This document shows positions 34,980 through 48,296 of a DNA stretch of 64,000 nucleotides, in pieces (position 1 is the first letter of the stretch; each line of letters starts with the position of its first letter). This DNA comes from Polytrichum commune (lineage: Eukaryota; Streptophyta; Polytrichopsida; Polytrichales; Polytrichaceae), in assembly GCA_950295325.1 (NCBI GenBank), contig OX485807.1, positions 38,842,440 through 38,906,439 on the forward strand, read 5' to 3'. Made by a program: the position numbers and the translations under genes. The notes under the pieces are model-generated. The model did no database searches. It saw only the letters and a list, made by a program, of their open reading frames with translations, and was not told the DNA's origin.

Positions 34980-35864
34980 GTGTCAACGTGGAGTCATTTC
35001 TTTTACTCCTCTTCTATCGAATCCCACTAAATATGGAATTATAAAGACCCACATTTATAAGAGAGCACACCCTCCTTTAAAAAAAATTAAAAAAATTAGT
35101 CGATCTAGTTCCTCAGGCTGGTAAAAATTCATGTGGGCAAAAATTTACATCAACTATACCTCCAATGTACCCAACATGATGGTCACTTAAATCATATTCT
35201 AATGTAGAAGTGCCCAATTATGTCAGTGACCCAGTAATGGTGTATTGGCACTTTTTATCGGTCCCAAAGTGGACAACTACACACTTCTAAATCAAAGCTC
35301 ATGAAATTTTGTTCTAAGGATTAAAACAAAGAACTATAGTGTACAGCTTGAGAGAAGCCAAAAAAACCAATATTCCACATTATCGGCTTTGTGGGGGAGG
35401 GGGACTTCAAATATTAGACAAACCTTGATTTTTCATGGATCGTATATGGATCAAATGATGTCAAAATTTCATAAACTCAATTGCCTCAACTTCTTCATAG
35501 ACTTGGCTTAAGCCTTTGACATTTTCGGTGGAATTATTGTGGGCTCGTCTGTGAGAGTCTCCAGTGCTCAAAATGTTTGGTAGGGTAGCTTCTATCTTAC
35601 CAGGGTCGCATTGTCGGAGACTGATGACATTGTGAGGTCGTTCATTGTAGGTTCAAGGCTTTTGTGGTGCATCTCGGAGACCAAAACATGTTGATTCGAA
35701 AATGAGGCCCCCAAGTTGATGAATCATGGCCAGTTGAGAGTCATGCAGTTTTGTCGGGAATATGTAGGTGAACCTACCTTCCGATTCAAAATATCCAAAG
35801 CCATAGCCATGCAATGGTGCAGAGGTTGGTGCAATAAAATAGTCCACAATGCTTCATTCGTATT
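34980..35864. other. Intergenic; no gene recognised
   Basis: No supported exon or repeat end. Open frames under 70 codons. Confidence 0.4.
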
Positions 35865-36585
35865 CTCGGGTGCGTTCCATGTGTCATGTGTGAGTCATTA
35901 GTTTAAATAGTTTTCTTTTGAATAAGCTATCAATACATCATTACAGCTCCGACCGAAGGATTTGACTACTTGCTTCAAATTTCACTTATGTATTTTTATG
36001 TTCAAATATCCATGTATTTCAGTTGATGCATTCAAGATAATATCCAAAACAATCCAAATCAAATGGTGCCCAGATTGTACTCCGTAACTCGAATGTTTCA
36101 TTGCAAGGTTGCTAAGATAAAATTTACAAAAAAAGAGAAAAAAGAAAATAAGGCTTCAGTCATAGAAAGGAGTGTTCCATGCGTCATGTGTGCTCACAAG
36201 ATTAAGTTCTAAATGGTTCTCTTTTGAAAATAATAAGAAGAAATTGTTACAACTGCAGGAGGAGCTACTACTGAATGAGAGATTTGACTCCTTCAAAGTT
36301 CCGTGAATTTTCATGTTCCAGAAACGGAGACAACTTGAGTCCATGCAAGTGGCTTTATTCATATAAGGTGTTCTAGGCATCATGTGAGTCATCAGAATGT
36401 ATTATACACCTCTGACACACGAGCTTAAATTCTTTTGTTGTCAAAACTAATTAAATCAAAAAATCATTACGAGTGCAGGAGCTACCAAGAGAGTTGACTG
36501 CTCCAAAGCTCAATGTAGGTGATTAATTGTGTTCCGGAAATGGCGACAACTCAAGTCCACGCAAGTGGCTTCATGGCCACCCGAC
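35865..36585. repeat. Three-copy irregular tandem repeat (about 200-300 bp units)
   Basis: Copies begin with (G)TGTTC-A-G-GTCATGTG near 35874, 36172 and 36368. Each continues with a TTTAAAT/TAAATT-TTCTTTTG block, TTACAACTGCAGGAGGAGCT-type sequence, and GAC-CTTCAAAG-TC. The second and third copies share CGGAGACAACTTGAGTCCAT-like ends (GGCGACAACTCAAGTCCACG in copy 3). Confidence 0.75.
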
Positions 36586-38155
36586 CGTGATCTCAAATAC
36601 AAGAGGATGAAATACCAAACATTGAGAGGCATCTATTTCAGCATATATATGATTTTAGTCCTCCATTGCACTCCAAGACTGTCTGTCTCCCCAAATAAAA
36701 GTTTGTTCATTCGTCTCCAAAAAAATCAAATAAAAAGGCTGTCTGTCTCCCGGCTGTCTTCCCAAGTACAATCGAGATGCCAGCTGCTGGGGCACAAATT
36801 AAAGCATTTGGACTTGGAGACAAAAGTTGAGCATGCACATATGACCCGACAGCACCTGACCCGATGATGAGAGGCTTCCGGGAAAAGAAAAGAATAGAAA
36901 AACACTTCACATACACTATCATGTTCATATTTTTATAAAGAAATCAACCATGTTTAGGTACTCTCATGCCGCCCCGTCCAACTCCCGAACTGATAGGCAT
37001 GAGTTAGTTGGATACTTTTCTCTCTGCACCCACTTCACGTAGGATTATGAAACACACAATTAGTACAAGATGATTAGCAAATCCAAGTCTTGCCTGCAGC
37101 CGTAACGTTGCCTCACATTTTTCAGAGCTTATGTGGTTATCTTCTATATCAACAAAGTGAAGATTGTCATGTTCATTAAGTGATCATAGAGGTCCCTCAA
37201 TCAAGTTCACAAATGAACTAAAAATGGTCAGCATATTTTGAGCATGCAGTCGGATCTCTGGTGAACACTTGTCTTTTTGGTGTCCATTGTTAGATCCACC
37301 ACTAACCACTAACCGCATACCACTCAGATTTAGGTGTCCAGATTAATGTTATAGTGGATTTGGGCAGACATCTACCTTAAGTTTCCTTGGGAGTTTATTT
37401 CCTGCGAGCCTGAAATATACATGGCCTCGTGCAATTTTTGCGTTATTACTTTATTTTATTTTTGGGCGACCTTCGAATGTACGTCTTGCATGAACAATAT
37501 GTCAGGTGGGCGACATGTGAATGGCCATGATGATGTTCCAGCATTGCCCATGATTGCACCTCAAATGCACTTCCAGTAGGAAGTATCCACCAGCATCCAC
37601 TTAAGAGGATTGAGTATAGATGTGGAACTAAGGAATTAGTAAGGTTGGGAACTTCACAGATAATTTTGGCCATTGGATCGGGCCGTTCATCGAGTTAGCA
37701 ATTGGAGAAACATGAAGATAGTCTTTTCAAGTTTCAAAATGGGAGTTGAGATGCAAAAGTTTAAAGAGATCCAGTGAAGATTCTCATACTCTTAAAAAAA
37801 TCACATCAGCCCTTCCCAATTATGTTAACTATGAACTTAAAATGGTGTCAACGTTTTAAGCACATTGTCGAATCTCATCGTAACACACGCCATATTGGTG
37901 TTTGATAAAGAAGAGTGACGACATAAGGCTAACATAGCTTAACATAGTTGCTGCAAGAGCTCGCGAAGTTCACAATTTTTTACGGAACTTGCCAGGAGAA
38001 AAAGGGTTTTGTGGTGGAGTGCATGCCTTTACTTATCGATGCAGACCCATCATCGTTCTAGCTAGTGGTTGACGTCTCCTGCTCAATAAAACTCTGAACG
38101 TGCGGGCCGGTGTTGATTCAGCCAGGATCATCCTTCGTGGGCTTAAATTTCTTAT
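36586..38155. other. Intergenic; no gene recognised
   Basis: No supported exon. Around 37660 a segment (TTGGCCATTGGATCG, then GTTAGCAATTGGAG) resembles part of the 53697-54262 repeat, so a diverged dispersed copy is likely. Confidence 0.4.
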
Positions 38156-39345
38156 GTCAACTCTCGTACCCGGTGCTCATGCACAATATTGAACAATTAA
38201 TGAACATGAACTTGATCGGGGGTCCTATATTTTGGAAGCACTCTGCGTGATGTCGATGATGCGTTTTGATGAATTCATCATCCACATTCTTAATGTCCCG
38301 CCACTGAACCTCATGTATGAATGCACTCACAAAATCCTCGGCAACTTTAATCGGGCCCAAAGGGAAACCCAGATTCATCAATCGTTTATAGTTACAATAC
38401 ATGAACTTCAAGCAAACATGTGGTAAAGTCAGTGAACAGGGAGAACCAAGCGCTAGTTACAGATGAACCGATTGAGTTTGAGAAATACCGGTTGAAGTTC
38501 AAAACTTTAGGGAAATTGCCAATTATTTTGTGGGAATCTTTAGAATATACCTCAAATCAATAAAGAAACACCAAAAGATCACAACATGGAACCGGTTGGG
38601 CTTGGAATCACTAGGATTTTGACCGATTATGCCCGAAAATCTGCACAGACACTGGGTGAAATGGACAAAACCTGTTGAATATAGATATGGTGAATGAAAG
38701 GAGGCCTATCCACAAGGTTTTGTCCACTACTTTACCACATGTTTTCCCAGGATGTAAATAACCCAAAAATCCTTGTGGCTCGCCATCACCCTCTATTAAC
38801 TCAGAGTTGTCCTTTGAATCTTCGTAGTGCGCAATAAAACTACGGATGGTGTTTTGATGCACCCAAATTTATCGTTCGCGTGTTTAATTAACCATGTCGA
38901 CTTATGATGAACAATAAATTGTGAATTCAATGCTCCAGAGTTCATAATTTTGGAAGCACTTTGGGTATCTCGATGCATTTGATAAATTCATCATCCACAT
39001 GTCTTATGATTACATTAAATGTCTTCTCAATGACCATGAAGGGAAAGATGTGGTGAAGTGGACAAAACTGGGTGAATGGCGAGTGGTGAGTTATTGGAAG
39101 GCCCTTCATCAGCTTTTATTCGCTTTTTTACACATATTTCTCTCTAGGTGGCAAATGGCCCAAGATTGTGCTCCAGGTATCTTCTCGATGCTTAATGAGA
39201 CTCTGGACAGTGTTTAGGTTCAGCCAGATTCATCATTCGCAGGCTCAATCATGTCGACATAAGTTACAAACCCGGCGCTTATGAACAACAAATCATGAGG
39301 GACATGATGTTCAGGAATTCTCTAATTTTCGGAAGACAAGAAACT
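38156..39345. repeat. Three diverged direct repeats plus dispersed repeat C
   Basis: A segment with CGGTGCTCATG/CGACTTATGATGAACAATAA, TTTTGGAAGCACT and GAATTCATCATCCACAT recurs near 38170-38300 and 38895-39005, with a shorter relative at 39250-39340. Between them, 38505-38645 carries dispersed repeat C (GAATCACTAGGATTTTGACC then TATGCCCGAAAA), also found at 54505-54625. Confidence 0.65.
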
Positions 39346-41616
39346 CTGTAATTTGAAGTGTTGGATCAGATCAATGGATTTCATGTAATCATGGATGCTG
39401 CACTCTGGGAATCATCACATGTTTTGATCCAGCCCATCTAAGTTGAGTTAGGGATCCATAATTTAATCCTGGAGTTTTCTGGACTCGATCAAGTACATAT
39501 TTTGAACCCTGAATCACCATTTGGGCAGTCAGAATTGAGTCAGTGACTAAAATCGACGTGTCACATGACATTCAACCTTCAGATTCTTCTCACCACCATC
39601 CTGATTCCTGATGTGTATGAACAAGTCTCACTTGCCAGTGACAGTGGTAGAACCAGCTACTACACTGAATGTTGTATTAAATGTCATATGGTATTTTATG
39701 CCACTGTGGTAACAATTTAAATGACACTTCCTAAGAATAAGTTGACAAGTATGTATCGTCATCCCCACTTGCTTTTTAGTTCATCCAAATGCCAACTATT
39801 GAGACAAAAGTTTGGAATATTTGCACGCTAACATTTTTGTAATGAAATATTGTCATGGATAATTAAAAATTGGATGAAAAAAGTAAAAATGTGATGTTAA
39901 AAAATCTATAATGTCCAAAAAAAACTTAACAAGGAATGACAAATTATGTTAGCTTTATATTTACTATTGGCAACACTACACGGGCGGTTCACAATTGGTA
40001 TTCAGCAAGACAAACATAATTGAACTGGTGACACTAAATACAATATTTAGTGTAGTTGCAAATGAAGCGGTTCGTTTTCCCAAATTAATGATTCAAAATC
40101 GAGATTGTAGGAAATCGACTGAATCTAACTCGAGAGGAAATAAGATTTATATCGAGTAAAAATACAAGAAATAACCAACGCATTTCAATGAATAGGTGAT
40201 TGATAATAAAGAAACAAGGATAGTGATCGAGTTAGCTCAAATTTCTCCCCATTCACAGGTTGAATCGTCACCACATTATCAATTGAAGCCACCATGCGCA
40301 AGTTACTTATTCCTCAAATGAGGTGGTGTGATCGGACTCATTTGCAGCTAATTGCAATTATTAAGTTACACTCTAGATTCTTAAAAGTAGATGCAAGTAT
40401 AACTCACTCCATAGATTGGCTCTGTGTAAAGTGTTGTGCACACTGTAGAGACATGTGTCCACAATATGTAATACTATACGTTTATTATTGGATTTCATCA
40501 TGTGGACATAGAGTCATTGTAATCTTGTAAATTCTTTGTTGTAACATTGTGAAGTGTTGAAGGCCGGGACAAACATTTTTGTTTAGGCACTTATGATTGC
40601 CCAACTAACATACAAATTTACGTTATAATCATATGGTTATGGGCATGTCAATGGTTAGATATTTGTATGAACAATCCAATCTTTACAAGATGTCATCTAT
40701 ATAGTCATATTCATCTCAAGATGTGCTATTTAATTTTCTTTGATGAGTTGTTGAATTGAAGTGAATTGTTTTGGGTGATTTTGGGGAGATTTTGGTTCAA
40801 CTTTTTTGAGGTAAAAGGCTCCATATATGGTGTGAAGAGGAATCTCGATGATTTGGTGTCATTCTAGTGGCTATGAAGAGGATGGTCGTACCCCATAACC
40901 ATATCCCCTCCGGATTAGTGTACTAAAAAACTCTAAAATCAAATAAAATAAAACAAATGATAGGGAATCTTGATTACTCTTGATTCTCACTCATGCCAGT
41001 TATGTATGATCACCAACACATGTCGTCCGACTATGGGGTAATAGTCATGCCCACTCAACACTCCTGCAACTTAGTGAAGGGAACACTAGCTTCGCCTGTT
41101 GGTCATCATACTCTTTTGGGATCACCCATCAATAAAGAATAAAACAATCATTTTAACAAGAATGTTGAATTGATTCCACACCTAAACAGGTTCAAACTAA
41201 CTTACCAAGGTATCATTTGCCCGAAATTTGCTAGTTTGCCTAAATTGTCCGTTTAGGCAAATGGGTTAGCATATAACTTGGGTGTTATTGGAGTTATGTG
41301 TTGTTGTAACTTCGTATTCAGGTTATCATTTTGTAAGGCTCAGGTAAGACAAACAATTATTATGCATGTCAAGGAACATGAGGTAACTCACTTTTAAAGA
41401 ATTTAAAGAACTCAAATTATTTATTTATTTTTAAGTCATAGCATTGTGGAACTCCAAATGATAACCCACACTAATAGGCCTGATAGGTATAGTTTCCAAT
41501 TATGTTCTAGGCATTGTACGAATACACTAAAGCTCATATTCAACTACCTAAGGAATTAGGATTGACAAGCACGACTACACAATTGAAAGCAAAATAAAGA
41601 GCGAGCATTCACATAC
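39346..41616. other. Intergenic; no gene recognised
   Basis: No exon supported. Around 41435-41490 there is one end of the CTAATTAGTGTGGGTTA-type MITE family (here ATAGCATTGTGGAACTCCAA followed by TAACCCACACTAATAGG), without a clear partner. Confidence 0.4.
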
Positions 41617-41619
41617 TAA

Positions 41620-42055
41620 AGGCATGCTCACACTAGTCACTAGTGACCATGACCACCACTCTCTAAAATTTCTTATTGGTTGACAAATGAGTGGTGGTCC
41701 CACTTCATTTCACATAAGGTCGGTGGAAATAAAACTGATCATGGGTGAACATGTCATATTATGGATGAGGAAGTGACTTAGAAAGAACATGGAACCCGAT
41801 ACATCCATGCATGAATAACATTTGGCAGTCACCCGAATTGAAACTCCATTCTTTAGACAATTTCATTTTCATTTTCATCAAAAACACTACATCTCAGTCT
41901 AAGTCCACTGCACACTATGTCCCGTGACCAAGGCATATGAAAAGTGACATGGATTTTTCTCGTAGTCGTGCATGGACTTCGGACCGCCAACCATGACCAC
42001 AAGAAATCCTAAATCATTTTTCTCACGGCCATTGGTCACGTGTGTAAAATGGCCC
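41620..42055. mobile_element. Harbinger-type MITE, TAA target duplication, degenerate ends
   Basis: Left end AGGCATGCTCACACTAGTCA pairs imperfectly with right end GTCACGTGTGTAAAATGGCC. TAA lies at 41617-41619 and 42056-42058. The subterminal GTCACTAGTGAC is itself a palindrome. Non-coding. Confidence 0.7.
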
Positions 42056-43236
42056 TAAACCTGCCCACTCATTCCCATTTCCTTCACCTGACGCCCGAGT
42101 CTGGAGGGAGTTGAAAATCGTTGGTCAATATACTTATTTGGAGTTTAACCCAAGAGTTGCATAAATTTTTGCAAAGTAAAATTTATGGCTCAAACCTGCA
42201 TGTTATAATCGCGTAATGTGAAGATACTTATGAGCACCAGCTATATATAGCCTCCTTTGGAACGACATTATGGAGATGCTCCAGTTAAGGTTTATGATCG
42301 GGATGACTCACATGAAGATTGTTATTGCAATGTAAAAGTTAGTGTTTGTTTTGGAAGACCCGGTTCATTTAATGGAGAAACTACATACAACGAACCTGAG
42401 AATCATAATATTAAGGCCTAATCCCACATGACTTTAGCTCCCATGGGTCTTAAACTCTAAAATCGTCCTTGTCTCTAGGGTTGGGCCCGTTCACATAGGC
42501 CTAGGCTCGACTCTAGATATCATGTAGGAGTGGGATTTTAGGCCACCTTTTTTCTTTTAATTTCTTTTCCTATCTCCCTAGCATTGTAGTCGCCGTTGTG
42601 GCATCCCCCTTCTCCATTTGTGGAGCTTTTTATCCAACCTCTTTGTTGGTGCAAGCCTTCTCGATATCTCCGGCCCAACACTCTTCCACACAACATCTAT
42701 GTGGTGAACATTCGGTAGTGCTCCATTCCAATTCTCCAAGGAGGAGCCCAAGAATTCAACTCATACACGATTTGAAGCGGTTAGACTTCGACACCTTGAT
42801 ATTTTTGTGTTTTTATCCCCCCTTACTCCTGCTCATTCACTCTTCCTCAACCATGTTGTCCCAAAAACCTAGCCACCGGCTACCAAGTGACTAGTTCCCG
42901 TGACTATGGTGCCTCGTATTCAAATGAAGATGCCAAAATTTGAAATCTCGCCACGTTTTGCAATACCCCGTTCTTCACCTGGCAGTATGTAAACCCTAAA
43001 ATAAAATTAATTTAAAAAAAAAAAAGCATTCTAGCATGAATTTCAGTTGCCACTCCCAATGCGAAGTGATGTGACGTTCAAAAGCTCTGGGAGATGGCAG
43101 GGAGTTAGAGCAGAGGGGAGGCAATATTGGGCAAATTCTAGGAGCCAAAAAGTGGAAGATCGTAACATGTAACTGGTTGGACTAGGAAACCACTGGAAAA
43201 AATCCCGAGAAAGCTAAAGAGACTGTGGGCACAGAG
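42056..43236. other. Intergenic; no gene supported
   Basis: Includes a 98-codon open frame at 42598-42894 (plus) with a hydrophobic C-terminal part but no family, splice or codon support. An A-rich tract lies at 43012-43025. Confidence 0.4.
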
Positions 43237-43782
43237 GCGAGGAGGGCGTGAGTACTGGAGTCAGAGTGCGAGTGCAGCAGAAAGCATTGAGAACGTCACC
43301 TGTCGGAGACGGAGTGAAGGCAGGAGCACCACCGAAGGCGGCCCAAGAAACTCCCCCGGGTTGCCATCCTTGTGGGCTGTAATCGAATTGAATTTGTGGT
43401 TAGCTGCGCAGATGAATTTGTGAGTTTCGGCAAGGCATTTGGTTACCCGGGTGGACCGAGCTGTTGGGGGTTCACTGCCAGAGTTTAGGTCAGCATGCGA
43501 TGAGGGTGTGACTACCAGAGTCAGAGTGCGATTTCAATAGAAACCTTGGAAGGGATGGAGAACGGCACATCTCGGCGACGGATTGAAGGCAATTGGAGTG
43601 CCCACCGAAGGTGAGCCAAAAACTCCCTTGGGTTTGCCATCCTTGTGGATTGTAATCGAATTGAATTTGTGGTTAGCTGCGCAGATGAGTTTGTGAGTTT
43701 CGGCAAGGCATTTGGTTACCCGGGTGGGCAGAGCAGTTGGGGTTTGCTACCGGAGTTTAGGCCATCAGAAGGCAAGCCGTTG
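43237..43782. repeat. Two-copy tandem duplication, 273-bp unit
   Basis: AATCGAATTGAATTTGTGGT occurs at 43381 and 43654. About 110 bp around it are almost identical, through GTTAGCTGCGCAGATGA-TTTGTGAGTTTCGGC and TGGTTACCCGGGTGG. The flanks (CAGAGTCAGAGTGCGA near 43258 and 43519) are less similar. Both copies keep one open plus-strand frame across the conserved core (VVSCADEFVSFGKAFGYPGG in each). Confidence 0.85.
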
Positions 43783-44747
43783 GCGCTAAAACCTCGTAAC
43801 CACCACCGCTTAAAGATAATGGAGGTTTTTCCTCTCACCATTAGCCAATACCACAATCTAACCAATGAGAGCGCTTGGACTTGGTAGCATTAAAGACCCC
43901 AAGTTATACGCTGATATGCCAACCACACCGAGAGGTCCAACCAGTGCGGACCCCCCCCCCCCCCAACCCCGCCCACAATTGGAGCCGCCCATCCAAGTCA
44001 AATGGGACAACGTCCCAAAGAGCCCCTGCTGGCTAGTTACAACCCACCCAAGTTATACAGCGAAGGAGCTAGAATCTTAAAGTGAACCCTGAAGCTTGGG
44101 ATGTTTTAAACTGTGCTTTAGCCTGTGGCCATGTAAGTTTGGAAAGTAGTTAAGTACTGTGGTTTGGAAAGCCATTTACCTAAGGTTGTCGTCAAAGCTT
44201 AAAACCGTGGAGTTAGGGTCAGCTGGGGCAGGCCCTTTAGAAACATTCGAATCGATTTCAAATTACAGTTAGGTGTGCGTTTCATTCATGTATGCCATGT
44301 GACCTCATAATCATGTTTCAGCCTGAAATAGGCGATCTGTTGCGGCAATCACAAAAGCGCCACTGACAGAGTTGGAAAACTCAGTGGAGAGAAATTTGAG
44401 CGCCTAAACTACCAACCGAATTGAGAGATCGATACAAGACAGTGATGCGGCACTTGAGTTGAATCGGTGGGCCTTTATTATGTGTGTTGACAGTCTCCTG
44501 ATTTGCCGACTTCGAGTATGGTTTTCAAGGAACCTCACATGCACTCCGGACTTCCCAACAAATATGTGCAGCACATTCATCCGTTCACATTATGTATGTT
44601 ACGAAACACGTCTCGATTCGAAGGCTTCGACGGCCTCCGATTTGGAAGAAAGCTTGAAATAAACGGGGTAGCGTTTACTATAAGGTAGGTATATGTGTGT
44701 TATGTGGTTGTTATTATTATTATTATTATTATTATTCATATCCATAA
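43783..44747. other. Intergenic; short open frames and a (TTA)n microsatellite
   Basis: A C homopolymer lies at 43951-43963, and (TTA)9 at about 44711-44737. No gene recognised. Confidence 0.5.
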
Positions 44748-44749
44748 TT

Positions 44750-44868
44750 GTGGTGTGTGGGACTGACAATATTTTGTAGAATATTCCTCACATTCGGTCT
44801 GAATGTGGGGAATGTTCTGCATAATCGTGTCAATTTCACATAACACTACTATGGACCTTAACAATGTT
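44750..44868. mobile_element. Short inverted-repeat MITE, degenerate (family with 45895-46049)
   Basis: CCATAATTGTGGTGTGTGGG at the left pairs imperfectly with TTTCACATAACACTACTATG at the right. The inner part GAATATTCCTCACATTCGGT and CTGAATGTGGGGAATGTTCT folds back on itself. Non-coding. Confidence 0.6.
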
Positions 44869-45894
44869 ATGAGTATTAAGATTTACAAGATGAATTTTTC
44901 AAGTGTCGCATCAACAACTATACTTTGAAGTATCCACAAGAATTGAATTGAAAATCAAGCCTCCTCTAGTTTAGATATGGTTATTATACAATACAAGCAT
45001 ATGAGTCATGAACGACTTGCTTTGCATCGGTCAAAATCATATTGTGTGATTGAAAATTCTAGAAATCTACCAATGGAGTATATTTGATAAAATATCAATT
45101 TTCTAAAAAAAAATTAAGAAAAACTAAGTGATGCAAGACAAGTTGTGTTGGGTCTCGTATGTTTGTAGTGAGATGTGCATGTTTGTTGGTTCCTAGTTTG
45201 AATGCATCAGTCCTCCCAATTGTGCTCATTGTTGAGTGTGGAATAGTTTTTTTTTTTAATATTTTGAAAATGTAGTCCAATCTCTTTTGAACATGTGTCT
45301 TTATGATGGTTGTTCATTGATCTTCACCTGACCACGTATCAATCAAATACATGTGTCCGATTAAGAAGAGTAACCAAATAACACATGCACAACCCTATTC
45401 CAATAATGTGACTCGTGAAAGTTATTTCCAAAGAACTCGTACTCTAAATTCTCAATTTCAAAGTTCATGCACTGTGTGGCTGACAATCAGTTTTTTAGGC
45501 CAACATATTGTCAAAATTTGGAAACCTCTGGACATCGTGTAACTATGTTGAGTTTGGCTATACCCCAAATCTCAAGTGGGCTATGCAACCCCTAAAGGCA
45601 TGCGGGGTTCAAAGATGCATCAAAAACTACACTATGAACTTATTCCCTGGATTTGACATACAAAACAATGTTTTATCGGGTTTTTTTAGATAACATATGT
45701 ATGTTTGGAACAAAGAAATGTTAGTGGTGAAACTCTGTAGCATTATTACACACCTAATTAGTTATTTCTTTTTTAATGATCATACATTCTATTTTGAGTG
45801 AAACGGCTTGACCTTTAGTTTGATTGGCTCAAGAGTTCCGTTGCATAACATGGTTGGGATTAAAATAACTATGAATTTTCATATCAAGAATCTC

Positions 45895-46049
45895 CATAAC
45901 ATTATTCAAATTCATAACATTGTTCTATGGGACTAACAGTAGTCCATGGAATATTTCTCGGATATTCCATCACATTCGATTATTCGGGGATATTCGAGAG
46001 AATATTGTCAGTCCCACATAACATTGTTATGAATCTGAATAATGTCATG
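45895..46049. mobile_element. Foldback MITE, 155 bp
   Basis: Almost the whole element is an inverted repeat: CATAACATTATTCAAATTCA at the left pairs with TGAATCTGAATAATGTCATG at the right. The inner GGGACTAACAGTA / ATATTGTCAGTCCC and GATATTC motifs also pair. Such a transcript would form a near-continuous hairpin. Confidence 0.8.
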
Positions 46050-46959
46050 TCATCACTTTTCATAATAGGAGATTTTTCTAAACAGAAAAATTGTAAGGGT
46101 CATTGGCATATAGTCAATTTCTCATACGAATTTGCCCATTACCTATCCACGGAGAAAGGATCCATGGCGAAGTAGCAAGTTACCGACAATTATAGGACGT
46201 AGATTGCAATCCCAAAAGTGCAAATCAACGGTTAACATGACTTGCATTTTGAAAGGTTACGATTGAACTGTTAAGTGACAATACAAAGAAGTGATTGGGA
46301 GGGAAAATGAGATGTTCCCGGTCAACGCATTAGGAAATTAATAACATACCAATTTTAGGTCTCTCAGGCCTTAAAGGTATGTGGTCTTTATGCACCATTT
46401 TTGTTGATTGGACAACTACACCTAACTCATTTGAGCCGCGGTGTCTTCCTGGGCTTGTAGTTAAGAATGAACACCAAAAGACACGTGTTACGATGATTTT
46501 GGACTATGTGTTCACATTATGTATAATCATTATAGGTTCGACAATCAACACAATTGGAGGGAAGTATGTATCATAGCTCAAAGAGAAAGAGGATCTTCAC
46601 TTTGAACTACTTTAACTTTTGCGTCTCAACTACAATTTATAAAAGCTTGGAGCGTCATGCATTTGCATGAATTTCAAGTGCTCGTCGGGTGAGATGATTG
46701 CCGATCCGATCCAATGGCCAAAATTGCATGTGGGTGTGGCGTAGTGAATGTTCACTTTAGGATAAGCATGTGGGTTTCTTAATTGGTGTATGGGGTGTCC
46801 ACTTTTAGATAAGTATCTTACACAAGGTGTCTATGTTGAATCCTGGTTGTTTGGAAAAGACATTGTCTGAAGATAAGTAACAATGAGGTTTCAACTATTC
46901 AAAGCTCGCCACTTGGCAATGCTTGGCATCCAATCAAGGACCTTGATTCGTGTATTTAC
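46050..46959. other. Intergenic; no gene recognised
   Basis: Contains no supported exon or element end. Near 46705 TCCGATCCAATGGCC resembles the 37675 and 53755 repeat family. Confidence 0.35.
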
Positions 46960-47395
46960 TATTGAAGCTAAGAATAGAAAGACAATTTTATATACATACG
47001 TAGGAGTGCTACAAGTAATGCACACAATATTGCATTTGAACCAATGTTAGACTCGTATACATGCGAATGCATGGTATCAACAATGAAAATCAACAGCGGA
47101 ATAAAAAAACCATCCGTGGGTATCATAAACTGTAATACCAGTCAACTATCAATATTGGTGGGCATGTAAAATGAGCAAATTTATGGGCACATGAGTTATC
47201 ATTTGGGTCAACACCAGTCTACACCATATTAACACTAGGGTGCTTGTACTTGGGTATAGAAGTTCATGCATGGTATATAAACCCAAATGATGTCAAAAAC
47301 AAAAAGTATGTCAAATCCTCATACCCTAATTGATATAAGACAAAAAAGTTTAAATCCTCATTATGAATATCCAAGTGGAGCCAAATTTAATATGA
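46960..47395 (+). repeat. Dispersed repeat B, copy 1
   Basis: Shared with 49905-50310 and 60950-61275, same orientation. Landmarks in order: ATGGTATCAACAATG, TGGGTATC, TATCAATATTGGTGGGCATG, CCATATTAACACTAGGGTGC, ATAAACCCAAATGATGTCAA and a tail TCCTCATTATGAATATCCAA. Two copies are non-coding and the class is unknown. Confidence 0.75.
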
Positions 47396-47610
47396 TACTG
47401 ATTCAACACTGACCATTTCAACCAAAAGAGGGATTCAAAAACTCCACAAACGCCGTGCAGGAAAGGGGGCATGTCAATTGGTCATCAGGCAAAATTTGCC
47501 TCCGATTCTATGGCCCACGGTAATAGGTATAGGCCCATATGGTCGTCTGAGGTCCCTAATTGCGTGGTGCCTTTGGGTGTCAGGAAGGCATTAGGGTTTC
47601 CAACTTCTAA

Positions 47611-47947
47611 GGGCCGCTTCACACGTGACATTAAAGGCCCCTAGCCATTGCATTCTAAGATCTCTCATTGGTCACAAAGATCGAGACCGTCCAAGTTCGT
47701 TTCACTCTAGAAGGTGGAAGGCCTAAGGGTCCGAGAATTATCATGGATGAAAAGTCTATGTAGATTTTTACATGGCAGACTACAAATGATGTTTCATGGG
47801 CAGCTGGAATTTACATCAGGCCCACCTCCAAGAAGTAGACCTGACGCAAATTGTGGCAAACTATGTGAAGGGTATATCCTTTGGATGAGAATTAAGGGCC
47901 CTCACAAGTGCATGGTCGTGACTCTTGACTCATGTGTGAAGTCGCCC
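47611..47947. mobile_element. Harbinger-type MITE, 337 bp, TAA target duplication
   Basis: GGGCCGCTTCACACGTGA at the left pairs with TCATGTGTGAAGTCGCCC at the right. TAA is at 47608-47610 and 47948-47950. Internal TTTCACTCTAGAAGG resembles a terminus copy. Same terminal theme (GGGC...TTCACAC) as 34471-34976. Confidence 0.85.
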
Positions 47948-48296
47948 TAAGTAAGCTAAGTTAGTAAGGTAAGTCACTCATTCACAACGAGTTAAACAAT
48001 TTAGCGTATCTACAGTTTAGGTGCGATCAAAGAAAAATTATCGTTATTGATAATTGTGGCACCTTGATATGGTTGCAATCTAAACCTAGTTCTCAACTTA
48101 GCCGTTGACATTTGGTTAAGTTGGATTTCAACCATGAGATGTCAACAATCATTGGAGATTGGTATTGTGCTGCACATAATTAGGTTGCCCTAAGCTTTGA
48201 GAATGGGGTGGTGGTCAGGAATGGGTTGCTTACCTTAATGTGAATGCTTGTGAATGCTTGTGAATGCTCATCATGTGGCTTTCATGTAGTGCAATA

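Noticed and set aside
42598-42894. 98-codon frame with hydrophobic C-terminal part
   Set aside because: No signal peptide that I can support, no splice or family evidence, and it lies in a repeat-rich stretch.
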